A stretch of 64,000 nucleotides of DNA from Sorangium cellulosum (GCF_002950945.1 NZ_CP012673.1:9748501-9812500), one strand, 5' to 3'; shown: positions 24,362-33,424, counted from the first letter of the stretch. Translations and numbers: made by a program. Notes: generated by a model not told the origin, from the letters alone.

Positions 24362-25280
24362 CGATGTAGACGAACGTAGCGACGCTCAGCAGCGCACCGG
24401 CCGTGAGCGAAGCCGTTCCCAGGTGGCTCATCGTGCTCACGCCTTCGCGCGACGCATGTGCCTGAGCAGCATCGCCTTCTCGCGCTGGAGCGCACAACGC
24501 CGCCCGCCGCTCGTCCTCCGCGCTGTTGGCCGCGACGTGGAGCCCGATGCCCGTCACGAGCAGGCCAACCGCGGCGGTTGCGCCGCTCGCGACGACCCAC
24601 GGCTTCACGCCGGACGGGGCCGGTCCTGCCAAGGCTTCCCGCGTCGGCGCGAGCGGGCCGCCCGTGGCACCGGCCGGCCGCGCGGGCCGGCTGTCGATCG
24701 CGTCGAACACAACGGGCACGCTTTGCGACTCACCGGCCTTGGCCGCCGCGCTCACACGGGCGATGCGTCCGTCGTACGCCATGGCGACGATCTCGTGCTG
24801 GCCCGGCTGCACGTACACCCGATCGGCGCGGCCAACCTCGCGCCCATCCACGAGGATCCGCGCCGGCACGATCCCGGGGGGCGTGACGACGTGGAGCACA
24901 CCCACCTCCCCGAGCACCCGCGCGAAGTCGGCATGCCGGACCTCCCAGCGGCGGCGCTCGAGATCGTTCTTCGGCGGCGGCATCCGCGCGACGCACTCGG
25001 AGAGCTCCTCCGCGGCCGCATCCCAGCGACCGAGACGGGTATCCACCACCCCGAGCTGGCAGAGCGCCATGGTCGAGGGATCGAGGTGGTGGATGCGCGC
25101 CCAGAGGCGCCGAGCCTCCACCATGTCGAGACTCCTCATGGCGGCCTCGGCCTGCCGGTACAGCGCGTCCAGCTCCCTGGAGCGCGCTGGAGGCTCGGCG
25201 GCGTCCAGGTGGAAGGACGCGAGGACCACGGCGATCGCCGCTGCGTGCGATGAAGACGCCCGTACGAGAGAAGTGACCAC
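24240..25280 (-). CDS. TPR/PEGA-like exported protein, 3' end probably replaced
   Basis: 346 aa from GTG 25280, chosen because it starts a signal-like segment (SSHAAAIAVVLASFHLDAAE); the frame is open further upstream but without coding character. The family occurs widely in myxobacteria: a TPR-like helical part (LDALYRQAEAAMRSLD... ALCQLGVVDTRLGRWDAA), a PEGA-like beta part (PARILVDGREVGRADRVYV, VQPGQHEIVAMAYDGR), then two hydrophobic helices (WVVASGATAAVGLLVTGIGL and TASLTAGALLSVATFVYIVV). After VVANDSEEG the sequence loses family character and overlaps the toxin fragment out of frame, so the natural C-terminus was probably lost by recombination. It is divergent from the Rhs gene, 272 bp away. 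Confidence 0.7.
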   Translation of the reverse strand: MVTSLVRASSSHAAAIAVVLASFHLDAAEPPARSRELDALYRQAEAAMRSLDMVEARRLWARIHHLDPSTMALCQLGVVDTRLGRWDAAAEELSECVARMPPPKNDLERRRWEVRHADFARVLGEVGVLHVVTPPGIVPARILVDGREVGRADRVYVQPGQHEIVAMAYDGRIARVSAAAKAGESQSVPVVFDAIDSRPARPAGATGGPLAPTREALAGPAPSGVKPWVVASGATAAVGLLVTGIGLHVAANSAEDERRAALCAPAREGDAAQAHASREGVSTMSHLGTASLTAGALLSVATFVYIVVANDSEEGQPEVYACRCSARWPPHNRVALRSHHQNAAPD

Positions 25281-25552
25281 GGCTCGCCTCGCCCAATTCG
25301 AGGGGACCTCAGCGCCGCGCCGGCGGCACCCGGCGCGACACCTGTACCACGCTGGTCCCATGGCCGACAAGGCGCGCCTCGGGATGAGGGTGCCGCGCGC
25401 GATGCGGGCTGCCGGACCATGGTCACGCGCTGCAACCTGTCCGCACCGCGCCGCCGCGGACGCAACATGCACCTCCGGCACGCGGGCTTGCCCTCGTTCT
25501 ACCGCCGCGGTCCAGTATTGACGCTGCGCGTTTCGCTCCGCGACCATGTGTC

Positions 25553-28500
25553 ATGGCGCGCACAGCCCCGGTCCCGAATCTTCCCGCCATCCCCGGGATG
25601 AACCCCGGCGTCTTCATCCTGGGTGGAGGCGGCGGGGGCGGCGGCAGCGGCGGGCCGGGCGGCGGCGGGAGCGCCGGTGGCCACGGCGCGGGCGGCGGGC
25701 ACGGTGGAAACAGCGCGGGCGGCGGGGGCAAGAGCGCACCGGATCCGAACAAGTACCCGGAGTGCGGCACGGTGTCGCACCCGATCGATGTCGTCACAGG
25801 CCGGGTCTTCACGCACGCCATCCCGATTTGCGGCTTGCCGGGCCCCCTGCCGCTCGTGTGGGAGCGGTCGTACAGCTCCGCGATGGCCGACCGCGATGCG
25901 GGGCTGGGGCACGGCTGGGGCCACAGCCTCGGTTGGGAGCTCGAGGTGCGGAGCCATCGCGTCACGGTGTGGACCGGGCTGGGCACGGCGGTGGAGATGC
26001 CGAAGCCGGCCGAGGGCGAGGAGGTGCTCGGCAAGTGGGGCTACTCGCTGCGGCGCGAGGCCCAGGCGTGGACCGTCGATGCCGGCGACGGGGTGAAGCG
26101 GCGGTTCGCGTGCTCGAGGGACGACGGGCGGCGCGCGCGGCTCACGGCCGTGGAGGATCGCAACGGCAACCGAATCACGCTGACCTATGACGAGAAGGAC
26201 GGACGCATCGTCGAGGTCATCGACAGCGCGGGGAGGCGGATTCGGTTGCGTGACAGGACCTCCGACGAACAGCGGATCACCACGATCGAGCTGCTCGACA
26301 CCGCGCGCGGCGCGTGGCTGGCGCTCGGCACGTTGACGTGCAACCGGCGTGGTGACCTCGTGGCCGCGACCGACGCGGATGGCTACGCGTGGCACCACAG
26401 CTACGACGAGCGGCACCTGCTCCTCGAGGATACCGACCGCAGCGGGCTGACATGGCACTTCCGCTTCGACGGCCAGCGTCGCGGGGTGGAGGCGTGGGGC
26501 GACTATCCGGGCAAGGTGGATCCGAGCCTGGCCAGAGAACCACCCAGGTACCTTCACGATGAAGAGACGCAGTGGAAGGGGATCCACCACTGCAAGGTCA
26601 GCTACTGGGACGTCGGTTTCACCGAGGTGGCCGACTTCAGCCAGGTGCAGCGCTTCCACGGCAACGAGCACGGCACGCTCGACAAGCGCGTGATCGGCGG
26701 TGCGGTGGTGACGGCGGCCTACCGGGACGACGGCTGGATGACGTCGCGCACGAACGAGCGCGGCGGGACCGAGCTGTTCGAGCGCAACGCGCGCGGCAGC
26801 GCCGTGCGGTACACCGACCCGCTCGGGGCGGTCACGTCGATCGAGCGCGACGCGAACGACCTGCCGGTCGGGATCATCGACGCGAACGGCAGTCTGCGCC
26901 GGTTCGAGCGCGACGCGCGCGGAAACGTCACTCTGTACGTCGACCCCACAGGCGCGGCGACGTTCCGGCGGTACGACGCGCGCGGGCTCGTGCTCGAGGA
27001 GATCTCGCCGAACGGCGAGCGTACGGCGTTCTCGTACGACGCGCACGGCAACTGCGCCGAGGTGGCGCTGGCCAGCGGCGCCACGTGGCGCTTCCGGCAC
27101 GACGCGCTCGGCCGGCGCGTCGCCGTCATCGACCCGCTCGGCGCTGAAACGCGGTACCGGTGGTCGGCGCGCGGCGACCTCGTTGCGGTCGTCGGCCCGA
27201 CCGGCGCGACGACACGCTACGGCTACGACGCCGAGCAGCACCTGACCGAGATCGCCGACGCGAACGGCGGGGTCACGTCGTTCGTATGGGGCGGCTACCA
27301 CAAGCTGTGCGTGCGCCGCGACGCGAACGGCCACGAGGTGCGGCTCGGTTACAACCCCGAAGGCGAGCTCGTCGAGGTGCGCAACGAGAAGGGCGAGGTG
27401 CACACGCTGCAACGGGACGGGACCGGAAAGGTGCGCAAGGAGGTGACGTTCGACGGGCGGACGAGCTGTTATAGTTATGATGCAGCGGGCGACCTGATCC
27501 TCTGGACGCATGGCGAGCGCGATCAGGTGCGCTTTGCGTACGACCTCGAGGGGAGGCCTATCCGCCGCGAGTACCGGGACGACTCGGTCGAGCTCTTCGA
27601 GCACGATGCGCTCGGCGACCTGATCGGTGTGACGTGGCCGGGGGGCGAGCTCCGGCTGGACCGCGACGCGGCTGGACGCGTGGTGCGGGAGATCCAGATA
27701 CTCGATGGAGTGGAGCACCGGTTCGAGAGCGCCTATGATCGGGAGGGCGAGCGCGTCCTGCGCAGGACGTCGCTCGGCCACACCGAGGCGATCGAGCGGG
27801 GGCTGCTCGGTGCGCGGCGGCGGACGGTGCTCGACGGGCATGTCGTCGTCGAGCACACGAGCGACGTGCTCGGGCGAGAGGTGGCCCGGTCGCTGCCGGG
27901 CGGGGGGCGCGTCGAGAGCGGGTACGACATCCTCGGTCGCGTCGAGCGGCGGTGCGTGGTGGGCCCGCCTCGCGAGGTGCGCGCGCGGCCGGGGGAGCCC
28001 GCATGGGTCGGGCCGCGGCCGGAGAACGTCACGGTCGACTTGGCGTACCGCTACGATCCCCTGGGCGAGCTGAGCGCCGCGTGGGATCAGGGGCGGGGGT
28101 GGACTTCATATCGATACGACCCCGTAGGACAGCTGCTAGCGCGTGTGCCGGAGCAGGCCCGTGCCGAGGTGTTCCGCTACGACCCGGCGGGCAATGCCCA
28201 CGAGAGTGGTCCGCAGGCGGCGCGGCGGGAGTACGGGCGTGGCAGCCAGCTCGTCCGCAAGGGCGACACGCAGTACCGGTGGAACGCCGAGGGGCGGCTC
28301 GAAGAGAAATCGATGGAGGATCCATCGACCGGCACCCGGAGAGCCTGGGTCTACACGTGGAACCTCGCGGGGCTCCTGGAGAGCGTGAGCACGCCGGAGG
28401 GCGAGCGGATCGAGTTCCGGTACGACCCTTTCGGCCGGCGCGTGGAGATGCGCGCCGGCAAGGCGCCGGCGTCACCCCTGCAAGCATTCAGGCCGCATGG

Positions 28501-29311
28501 GGTGACACGGTTCGTGTGGGACGGCAACGTACTCGTACATGAGATCTCCCGTCGGGCGCAAGCCGCTGGGGATCCAGTGGTAGACATCAAGACTTACTGC
28601 TTCGAGGACGACGGCTTCGCGCCGGTGGCGCACCGCGATGCCGGAGGGTGGTTCCACTATATAAACGACCCGATCGGGACGCCGGAGCGGCTCGTCGACG
28701 GACGTGGCGAGATGGCGTGCGAGCTCCGGCGCGAGGCGTGGGGACGGACGGAGGCGGCGCCCGACGCGAGGACGACCACGCCTTTCAGGTTCCCGGGGCA
28801 GTATGAGGATGCCGAGACGGGGCTCTTTTACAACCGATTCCGCTACTACGACCCGGACGTGGGAATGTTTGCCAGCAGCGATCCCATTGGGCTACTCGGC
28901 GGCATCAATTCCTATAGATATGCCCGGAATCCGCTGCGCTGGGTTGATCCACTTGGCCTCGCCGACCCAGGCCTTCCCGAGCTGATAGCAGCATTTGAAA
29001 AGAAGTACCCTGGCAGGCCGTACAGCTCCGGCCATCTGCGCAAACATTCGGACGGGCGAGAGTTAGAGATAGATTTCGAGACCGACAACGCGATTATCGA
29101 GGTAAAGGGGGGCTCGGGCAAGGGTCTGGGACGTCAGATCAAAGATCGGCGCGATTGTAGCGTGAATCCGCACGGCAAGCCGGTTATCGGATACTCGGCG
29201 TCCGGCCTCGGCAAGCACTCACGCTCAGAGATTGAAAAGCAAGGCGGCATTGCGGCAGACAGAAACGATCTCGACGCGCTCATGGATGCGATCGCGCCGA
29301 ATACAAAATGA
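25553..29311 (+). CDS. Rhs polymorphic toxin with PD-(D/E)xK nuclease-like tip
   Basis: 1252 aa. The N-terminus has no signal peptide. A Gly-rich run (~24-60) is followed by a DUF6531-type start (HPIDVVTGRVF, PLPLVWERSYSS), then about 900 residues of YD/Rhs repeats that build the cocoon (motifs such as YRYDPVGQLL and YDALGRRV-like). The Rhs core ends with FRFPGQYEDAETGLFYNRFR, YYDPDVGMFASSDPIGL and WVDPLGL, the usual self-cleavage region. The last ~115 residues are the toxin: ELEIDFETDNAIIEVKGG gives Asp~1174 and Glu-x-Lys (1183-1185), the catalytic pattern of restriction-endonuclease-fold toxins. DNA cleavage in a rival cell is the expected action. The delivery system is not in the window. 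The next gene is the likely immunity protein. Confidence 0.92.
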   Translation: MARTAPVPNLPAIPGMNPGVFILGGGGGGGGSGGPGGGGSAGGHGAGGGHGGNSAGGGGKSAPDPNKYPECGTVSHPIDVVTGRVFTHAIPICGLPGPLPLVWERSYSSAMADRDAGLGHGWGHSLGWELEVRSHRVTVWTGLGTAVEMPKPAEGEEVLGKWGYSLRREAQAWTVDAGDGVKRRFACSRDDGRRARLTAVEDRNGNRITLTYDEKDGRIVEVIDSAGRRIRLRDRTSDEQRITTIELLDTARGAWLALGTLTCNRRGDLVAATDADGYAWHHSYDERHLLLEDTDRSGLTWHFRFDGQRRGVEAWGDYPGKVDPSLAREPPRYLHDEETQWKGIHHCKVSYWDVGFTEVADFSQVQRFHGNEHGTLDKRVIGGAVVTAAYRDDGWMTSRTNERGGTELFERNARGSAVRYTDPLGAVTSIERDANDLPVGIIDANGSLRRFERDARGNVTLYVDPTGAATFRRYDARGLVLEEISPNGERTAFSYDAHGNCAEVALASGATWRFRHDALGRRVAVIDPLGAETRYRWSARGDLVAVVGPTGATTRYGYDAEQHLTEIADANGGVTSFVWGGYHKLCVRRDANGHEVRLGYNPEGELVEVRNEKGEVHTLQRDGTGKVRKEVTFDGRTSCYSYDAAGDLILWTHGERDQVRFAYDLEGRPIRREYRDDSVELFEHDALGDLIGVTWPGGELRLDRDAAGRVVREIQILDGVEHRFESAYDREGERVLRRTSLGHTEAIERGLLGARRRTVLDGHVVVEHTSDVLGREVARSLPGGGRVESGYDILGRVERRCVVGPPREVRARPGEPAWVGPRPENVTVDLAYRYDPLGELSAAWDQGRGWTSYRYDPVGQLLARVPEQARAEVFRYDPAGNAHESGPQAARREYGRGSQLVRKGDTQYRWNAEGRLEEKSMEDPSTGTRRAWVYTWNLAGLLESVSTPEGERIEFRYDPFGRRVEMRAGKAPASPLQAFRPHGVTRFVWDGNVLVHEISRRAQAAGDPVVDIKTYCFEDDGFAPVAHRDAGGWFHYINDPIGTPERLVDGRGEMACELRREAWGRTEAAPDARTTTPFRFPGQYEDAETGLFYNRFRYYDPDVGMFASSDPIGLLGGINSYRYARNPLRWVDPLGLADPGLPELIAAFEKKYPGRPYSSGHLRKHSDGRELEIDFETDNAIIEVKGGSGKGLGRQIKDRRDCSVNPHGKPVIGYSASGLGKHSRSEIEKQGGIAADRNDLDALMDAIAPNTK

Positions 29312-29321
29312 GAGGTTCAAC

Positions 29322-29729
29322 ATGAGGTCCTTCTACGTGTTCTTTTGTGCGTCCGAGGACAATATTTCTGCATGGCTCGAGTCGATCGCCCAACGTACGC
29401 CTGATGCGAGGCAGTGGAACTACCCAAGTCTTCTCAATAGAGTTCTTTATATCGAACTCTCGGACGATCTCTATGATGAGCTGGAACCCGATACTGTGCG
29501 CGCACTGACCGATCACTTCAGGGGCGAGCGACCACGGATTGTGTGCGTTGACGTATCGCGCCATTTCCCGGCGGAACGCGAGGTTCAAGAGTTCGCCGTG
29601 GCTATCCTTCGCCGATTTGGCGGAGTTGTCATGGACGACGAGAGCGATCACTGTTGGACCCTCGAGGAGATCGATGCCGGTGCAACGCATCAAGGCCGTC
29701 GTTTCTTCGGCGTTTCCGGAGCGGCGTAA
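29322..29729 (+). CDS. Candidate immunity protein for the Rhs nuclease
   Basis: 135 aa from ATG 29322, 10 bp after the Rhs stop and preceded by GAGAGG. It is small and acidic, with an alternating pattern (MRSFYVFFCASEDNISAWLE, VLYIELSDDLYDELEPD, PRIVCVDVSRHFPAE, WTLEEIDAG) and no export signal. I do not recognise the family. The role is inferred from position: a short, acidic, cytoplasmic gene right after a polymorphic toxin nearly always encodes its antidote. Its AT content is higher than that of neighbouring housekeeping genes, as is that of the Rhs 3' tip, which fits a swapped-in cassette. Confidence 0.78.
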   Translation: MRSFYVFFCASEDNISAWLESIAQRTPDARQWNYPSLLNRVLYIELSDDLYDELEPDTVRALTDHFRGERPRIVCVDVSRHFPAEREVQEFAVAILRRFGGVVMDDESDHCWTLEEIDAGATHQGRRFFGVSGAA

Positions 29730-29922
29730 GCGGCGTCCAACTCACGCAATCAGAATGGCGAGGTGCACGCGATTAGTGAAATGACGGCGCGCTCGTCCAC
29801 GAGACCCCTCACCGAGCTCAGGCCGAGGTGACCGGACCGAACGCGACGCCGCCGCCGAACGTCATCGCCCTGGGCCTCCTCCTCAGACCATATCTGCAAT
29901 GAACCGGAGCCCGACCCGCCGC

Positions 29923-29951
29923 TTGAAAAGCGCAACCCGGGTTGCTACTCT
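29923..29951 (+). promoter_or_regulatory. Sigma70-like promoter with palindrome in spacer
   Basis: TTGAAA at 29923-29928 and TACTCT at 29946-29951 are separated by 17 bases, a good match in a genome where such sites are rare. The spacer contains a perfect 14-bp palindrome, GCAACCCGGGTTGC (29932-29945), placed as an operator would be. The predicted start is ~29958, 12 bases before the ATG of the small ORF. Confidence 0.55.
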
Positions 29952-29969
29952 CCCCTGTCTGGCGAGCGG

Positions 29970-30194
29970 ATGACCGCGATCTTCGCCGACAGCGAGGAGC
30001 TGCACGAGCACGCGATGCAGCTTGGGATGTCGTTCCACCACGCGTCGGCGCAGCGGCGGCTGAGGCGCCGCTGCGCCGACGCGCTGGGTGACGTGCTGGA
30101 ACCAACGTTACGGAAGGGCGGCGTGATGTGCATCGCGTGCGACAGCCACGGCTCGGGCATCGTGGGGATTGTCGGCGCGTGTGTTTTGCGATAG
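29970..30194 (+). CDS. Small protein of unknown function
   Basis: 74 aa, MTAIFADSEELHEHAMQLGM followed by a basic stretch (SAQRRLRRRCADALGD) and a C-terminus with GGVMCIACDSHGSGIVGIVG. Not recognised. It is kept because the promoter described just upstream points at it and because it ends 9 bp before the lipoprotein gene, with which it may form an operon. The ATG has only a weak ribosome site (GGCGAGCG). It could instead be a leader of the lipoprotein transcript. The 240 bp between the immunity gene and this ORF hold nothing else I can support. Confidence 0.42.
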   Translation: MTAIFADSEELHEHAMQLGMSFHHASAQRRLRRRCADALGDVLEPTLRKGGVMCIACDSHGSGIVGIVGACVLR

Positions 30195-30203
30195 CGGGTG
30201 CGC

Positions 30204-30926
30204 ATGAGAGAGCGGGTCGTCGTGGGCGCGCTGGCCATGGTGATGGGGTGCGCGGCGCCCGGCCCGACGCCGGAGGCCCGCCCGGCCGAGAGCGCCCAGC
30301 CCTCCTCGGCCGGTGCTCCGCCGAAGGCCACAGCGGCTGCAGGCGCTGGCGCGGCCGAGGCGGCGTCAGCTCCCCCCGCGGAGGACACAGGCGGGGCGGC
30401 GCTGCCGCAGGACGGAGGCGCCGCCGCGGCCACCCCGCAGCAAGCGCCGGACGCCGGAGCTGAGGCAGACGCCGCCGCCACGTTCGCCGCGGACAACAAG
30501 ATCAAGCCGCCGCTCGCGAGCGAGGAGCTCACGGCGCGGGCGCGTGGGCTGTTCGAGGCGATCGTGAAGAACGAGCCGGCGCTGGCCGACCCCTTCTGGT
30601 TCCCCAAGGAGCCGTTCATCCCGCTCAAGGACGTGAAGGACCCCGGCAAGTACTGGGACAACCTCCACGCGGCCTACGTCAACGACGTGAAGGCGATGCA
30701 CCGGAAGCGCAAGGGCTGGGAGGGCGCGCGGTTCGTCGGCTTCGAGGTCGGCTCGACGCCGAAGTGGGTGCCGCCGGGCGACGAGGTCAACAAGATCGGC
30801 TACTACCGATCCTTCCACGGCAAGCTGAAGTACGAGATCGACGGGAAGCCGGCGAGCCTCGATGTGCACACGATCATCTCGTGGCAGGGCCGCTGGTACA
30901 TCACGCACCTCGGCAAGTTCAAGTAG
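30204..30926 (+). CDS. Lipoprotein of unknown function
   Basis: 240 aa from ATG 30204 (a GTG two codons earlier is in frame). MRERVVVGALAMVMGCAAPG is a lipoprotein signal with lipobox VMGC, so Cys16 is probably acylated. A ~75-residue Ala/Pro/Glu-rich linker follows. The C-terminal ~140 residues form a compact domain with many Trp and Tyr (DPFWFPKEPFIPL, KGWEGARFVGFEVG, VHTIISWQGRWYITHLGKF) that may be a small beta domain. The family is not recognised. It lies 66 bp before the EgtB-like gene on the same strand. Confidence 0.8.
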   Translation: MRERVVVGALAMVMGCAAPGPTPEARPAESAQPSSAGAPPKATAAAGAGAAEAASAPPAEDTGGAALPQDGGAAAATPQQAPDAGAEADAAATFAADNKIKPPLASEELTARARGLFEAIVKNEPALADPFWFPKEPFIPLKDVKDPGKYWDNLHAAYVNDVKAMHRKRKGWEGARFVGFEVGSTPKWVPPGDEVNKIGYYRSFHGKLKYEIDGKPASLDVHTIISWQGRWYITHLGKFK

Positions 30927-30992
30927 CGCAAGGTGACCGCGCTCGCGCGTCGCGGCGACGCCCGCAGAGATCGAGAGGACCAGGGGAGCGTG

Positions 30993-32315
30993 ATGGAGCA
31001 GGGAGAGCGCGGCGCGAGCGGGCTGAGGGCGCGGTACGACGCCGTCCGGGCGTTCACCGAGGCGCTGTGCGCGCCGCTCTGCCCCGAGGATTACGTCGTC
31101 CAGTCGATGGCGGACGCGAGCCCGGTGAAGTGGCACCTGGCGCACACGACCTGGTTCTTCGAGACGTTCGTGCTCGGCCAGAGAGCCGGGTACGCCCCCT
31201 TTCATCCGCAGTTCGGGTACCTCTTCAACTCGTACTACGTGAGCGTGGGCGAGCGGCACAGCCGGCCGCGGCGAGGGGTCCTGTCGCGGCCGACGGTGGA
31301 AGAGACGTACCGCTACCGGCGCCACGTGGACGAGCGGATGCGCGGGCTGCTCGGCGAGCTCGGCGCGGGCCTCGCGGGCGAGCTCGCGTCCGCGATCGAG
31401 GTGGGGCTGCACCACGAGCAGCAGCACCAGGAGCTGATCCTCACCGATCTGAAACACGCGATGGCGCAGAACCCGCTGCGCCCCGCGATGTATCCCGGCG
31501 CGCGCGCGGGGCGGACGGGCGGCGCGGCCGGGGAGCTCCGCTATGTCGAGCACGGCGAGGGCGTGCGCTGGATCGGCCACGACGGGGCCGCGTTCGCGTT
31601 CGACAACGAGACCCCGCGGCACCGCGTGTTCGTGGGCGCGTTCGCGCTCGCGGAGCGGCCGGTGACGTGCGGGGAGTACCTCGCGTTCATGCGGGACGGC
31701 GGGTACACGCGGCCGGAGCTGTGGCTGTCGAGCGGCTGGGATGCGGTCGTGGCGAACGGGTGGGAGGCGCCGCTCTACTGGGAGCGAAAGGGCGGCGGGA
31801 TGCAGCTGTTCACGCTGCACGGGCCCCGCGAGGTCGACGTGGAGGAGCCGGTCTGCCACGTGAGCTACTACGAGGCCGACGCCTATGCGCGGTGGGCCGG
31901 CGCGCGGCTGCCGACCGAGGCCGAGTGGGAGACGGCGGCGCGCGAGGCGCTCGGCGGCGCGGAGGGGGCCGCCGGCGGCGGGGCGCCGGGCGAGGCGACG
32001 CTCGCGGGGAACTTCGCCGACCGCGGGCGCTACCACCCGGAGCCGCCGGGCCCCCCGCCGCGGCAGGGCGCGCCGCGGCAGCTCTTCGGCGACGTGTGGG
32101 AGTGGACGTCGAGCGCGTATGCGCCCTACCCCGGATACCGCCCGTGGCCCGGAGCGCTCGGCGAGTACAACGGCAAGTTCATGAGCAACCAGCTCGTGCT
32201 CCGCGGCGGCTCCTGCGCGACCCCCGCGACGCACGTCCGCGCGACGTACCGGAACTTCTTCCCGCCGGACGCGCGGTGGCAGATGAGCGGCATCCGGCTG
32301 GCCCGCGATCTCTGA
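30993..32315 (+). CDS. EgtB-like nonheme-iron sulfoxide synthase family
   Basis: 440 aa from ATG 30993, seven bases after AGGGGA; an upstream GTG at 30933 lacks a site. The N-terminal DinB-like domain carries the iron ligands of the EgtB group: His51 in WHLAHTTWFFE, and His141 and His145 in HHEQQHQE. The C-terminal formylglycine-enzyme-like domain shows VCHVSYYEADAYARWAGARL, DVWEWTSSAY and the RGGSC end. EgtB joins gamma-glutamylcysteine or cysteine to hercynine in ergothioneine synthesis. The partner methyltransferase EgtD is not next door, so this may be a paralogue acting on another imidazole or thiol substrate. Family sure, substrate open. Confidence 0.87.
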   Translation: MEQGERGASGLRARYDAVRAFTEALCAPLCPEDYVVQSMADASPVKWHLAHTTWFFETFVLGQRAGYAPFHPQFGYLFNSYYVSVGERHSRPRRGVLSRPTVEETYRYRRHVDERMRGLLGELGAGLAGELASAIEVGLHHEQQHQELILTDLKHAMAQNPLRPAMYPGARAGRTGGAAGELRYVEHGEGVRWIGHDGAAFAFDNETPRHRVFVGAFALAERPVTCGEYLAFMRDGGYTRPELWLSSGWDAVVANGWEAPLYWERKGGGMQLFTLHGPREVDVEEPVCHVSYYEADAYARWAGARLPTEAEWETAAREALGGAEGAAGGGAPGEATLAGNFADRGRYHPEPPGPPPRQGAPRQLFGDVWEWTSSAYAPYPGYRPWPGALGEYNGKFMSNQLVLRGGSCATPATHVRATYRNFFPPDARWQMSGIRLARDL

Positions 32316-32422
32316 CGCGAGCCGCGGCGGCGGCCGGCCCGGCACGGCGACGGCGGTGGCCGCGCGGGCGGCGCGAACCCCTTCTCCTGGACGCAGCGGC
32401 GCCGCGCCGCCATCGTCCCGGC

Positions 32423-33424
32423 GTGGCGCCGCTCGTCTCCGTCTTGCTCCCCTACCGGCAGGCCGAGGCGACCATCGAGGAGGCGCTGGAGAGCGTGCTC
32501 GCCGAGCGCGACGTCGACCTCGAGGTGATCGCCGTGGACGACGGCTCGACCGACGGCGGCCCGACCCGGGTCGCGCGCATCGCCGGACGCGACCGCCGCG
32601 TGCTCCCGATCGCGACGGGCGGCGTGGGGATCGCGCGTGCGCTCGCCCGGGCGGCGGGCGCGGCGCGCGGCGAGCTCCTCGCGCGCATGGACGGCGACGA
32701 CATCTCGGTCGGCGGGCGCCTCGCGCGCCAGGTCGAGGCCCTCCGGCAAGATCCGCGGCTCGCCGTCGTCGGCGCCCGCGTCGAGGCGTTCGCGGCCGGG
32801 CCGGTCGGCGAGGGCATGCTGCGCTACGTGGCGTGGCTGAACTCGATCGTGACGCCCGAGGAGCACGTGCGGGAGATGTTCGTGGAGTCCCCGCTCTGCC
32901 ACCCGTCGGTGATGCTGCGGCGGAGCGCGCTGGAGCAGGTCGGGGGCTTCCGGGAGGCCCCGTGGGCGGAGGACTACGACCTGTGGCTGCGCCTCGACGC
33001 CGCGGGCGCGCGGATGGCGAAGATCCCGGAGCTCGGCCTGCGCTGGCGGCACCGCGAGGGCCGCGCGACGTTCGCGGATCCGCGGTACACGATCCAGCGT
33101 TTCCTCGAGGCGAAGGCCCACTACCTGGCGAGCAAGCTGGGACGGGCGCGCCCCGTGGCGGTGTGGGGCGCGGGCAAGACCGGCCGGCGGCTGGCGAGGG
33201 CGCTCGCCGGGAACGGCGTCCGGCCGGAGCGGTTCGTGGACATCGATCCGCGCAAGATCGGCCGGATCGCGCAGGGGGCGCCGATCGTCGACCCGTCGCG
33301 GCTCACGCGAGGCGCGCAGACCGTGGTGGTCGCGGTGGGCGCGCGGGGGGCGCGCGCGCTGATCCGCGAGCACCTCGCCGGGCGGGGCTTCGTCGAGGGC
33401 TCCGATTATGTGTGCGCCTCGTGA
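32423..33424 (+). CDS. GT2 glycosyltransferase with C-terminal Rossmann-like domain
   Basis: 333 aa from GTG 32423, where the GT-A fold begins (PLVSVLLPYRQAEATIEEAL). Motifs: VIAVDDGSTDGG, metal-binding LLARMDGDD, and the acceptor region APWAEDYDLWLRL. It should transfer a sugar to a glycan or lipid in the cytoplasm. After ~residue 245 a second module begins VAVWGAGKTGRRLARAL and continues through VDIDPRKIGR, which looks like a nucleotide- or NAD-binding Rossmann segment similar to PglD-type N-termini. This two-part design is not standard for GT2 enzymes. It lies between the EgtB-like gene (108 bp) and aat (62 bp). Confidence 0.86.
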   Translation: MAPLVSVLLPYRQAEATIEEALESVLAERDVDLEVIAVDDGSTDGGPTRVARIAGRDRRVLPIATGGVGIARALARAAGAARGELLARMDGDDISVGGRLARQVEALRQDPRLAVVGARVEAFAAGPVGEGMLRYVAWLNSIVTPEEHVREMFVESPLCHPSVMLRRSALEQVGGFREAPWAEDYDLWLRLDAAGARMAKIPELGLRWRHREGRATFADPRYTIQRFLEAKAHYLASKLGRARPVAVWGAGKTGRRLARALAGNGVRPERFVDIDPRKIGRIAQGAPIVDPSRLTRGAQTVVVAVGARGARALIREHLAGRGFVEGSDYVCAS

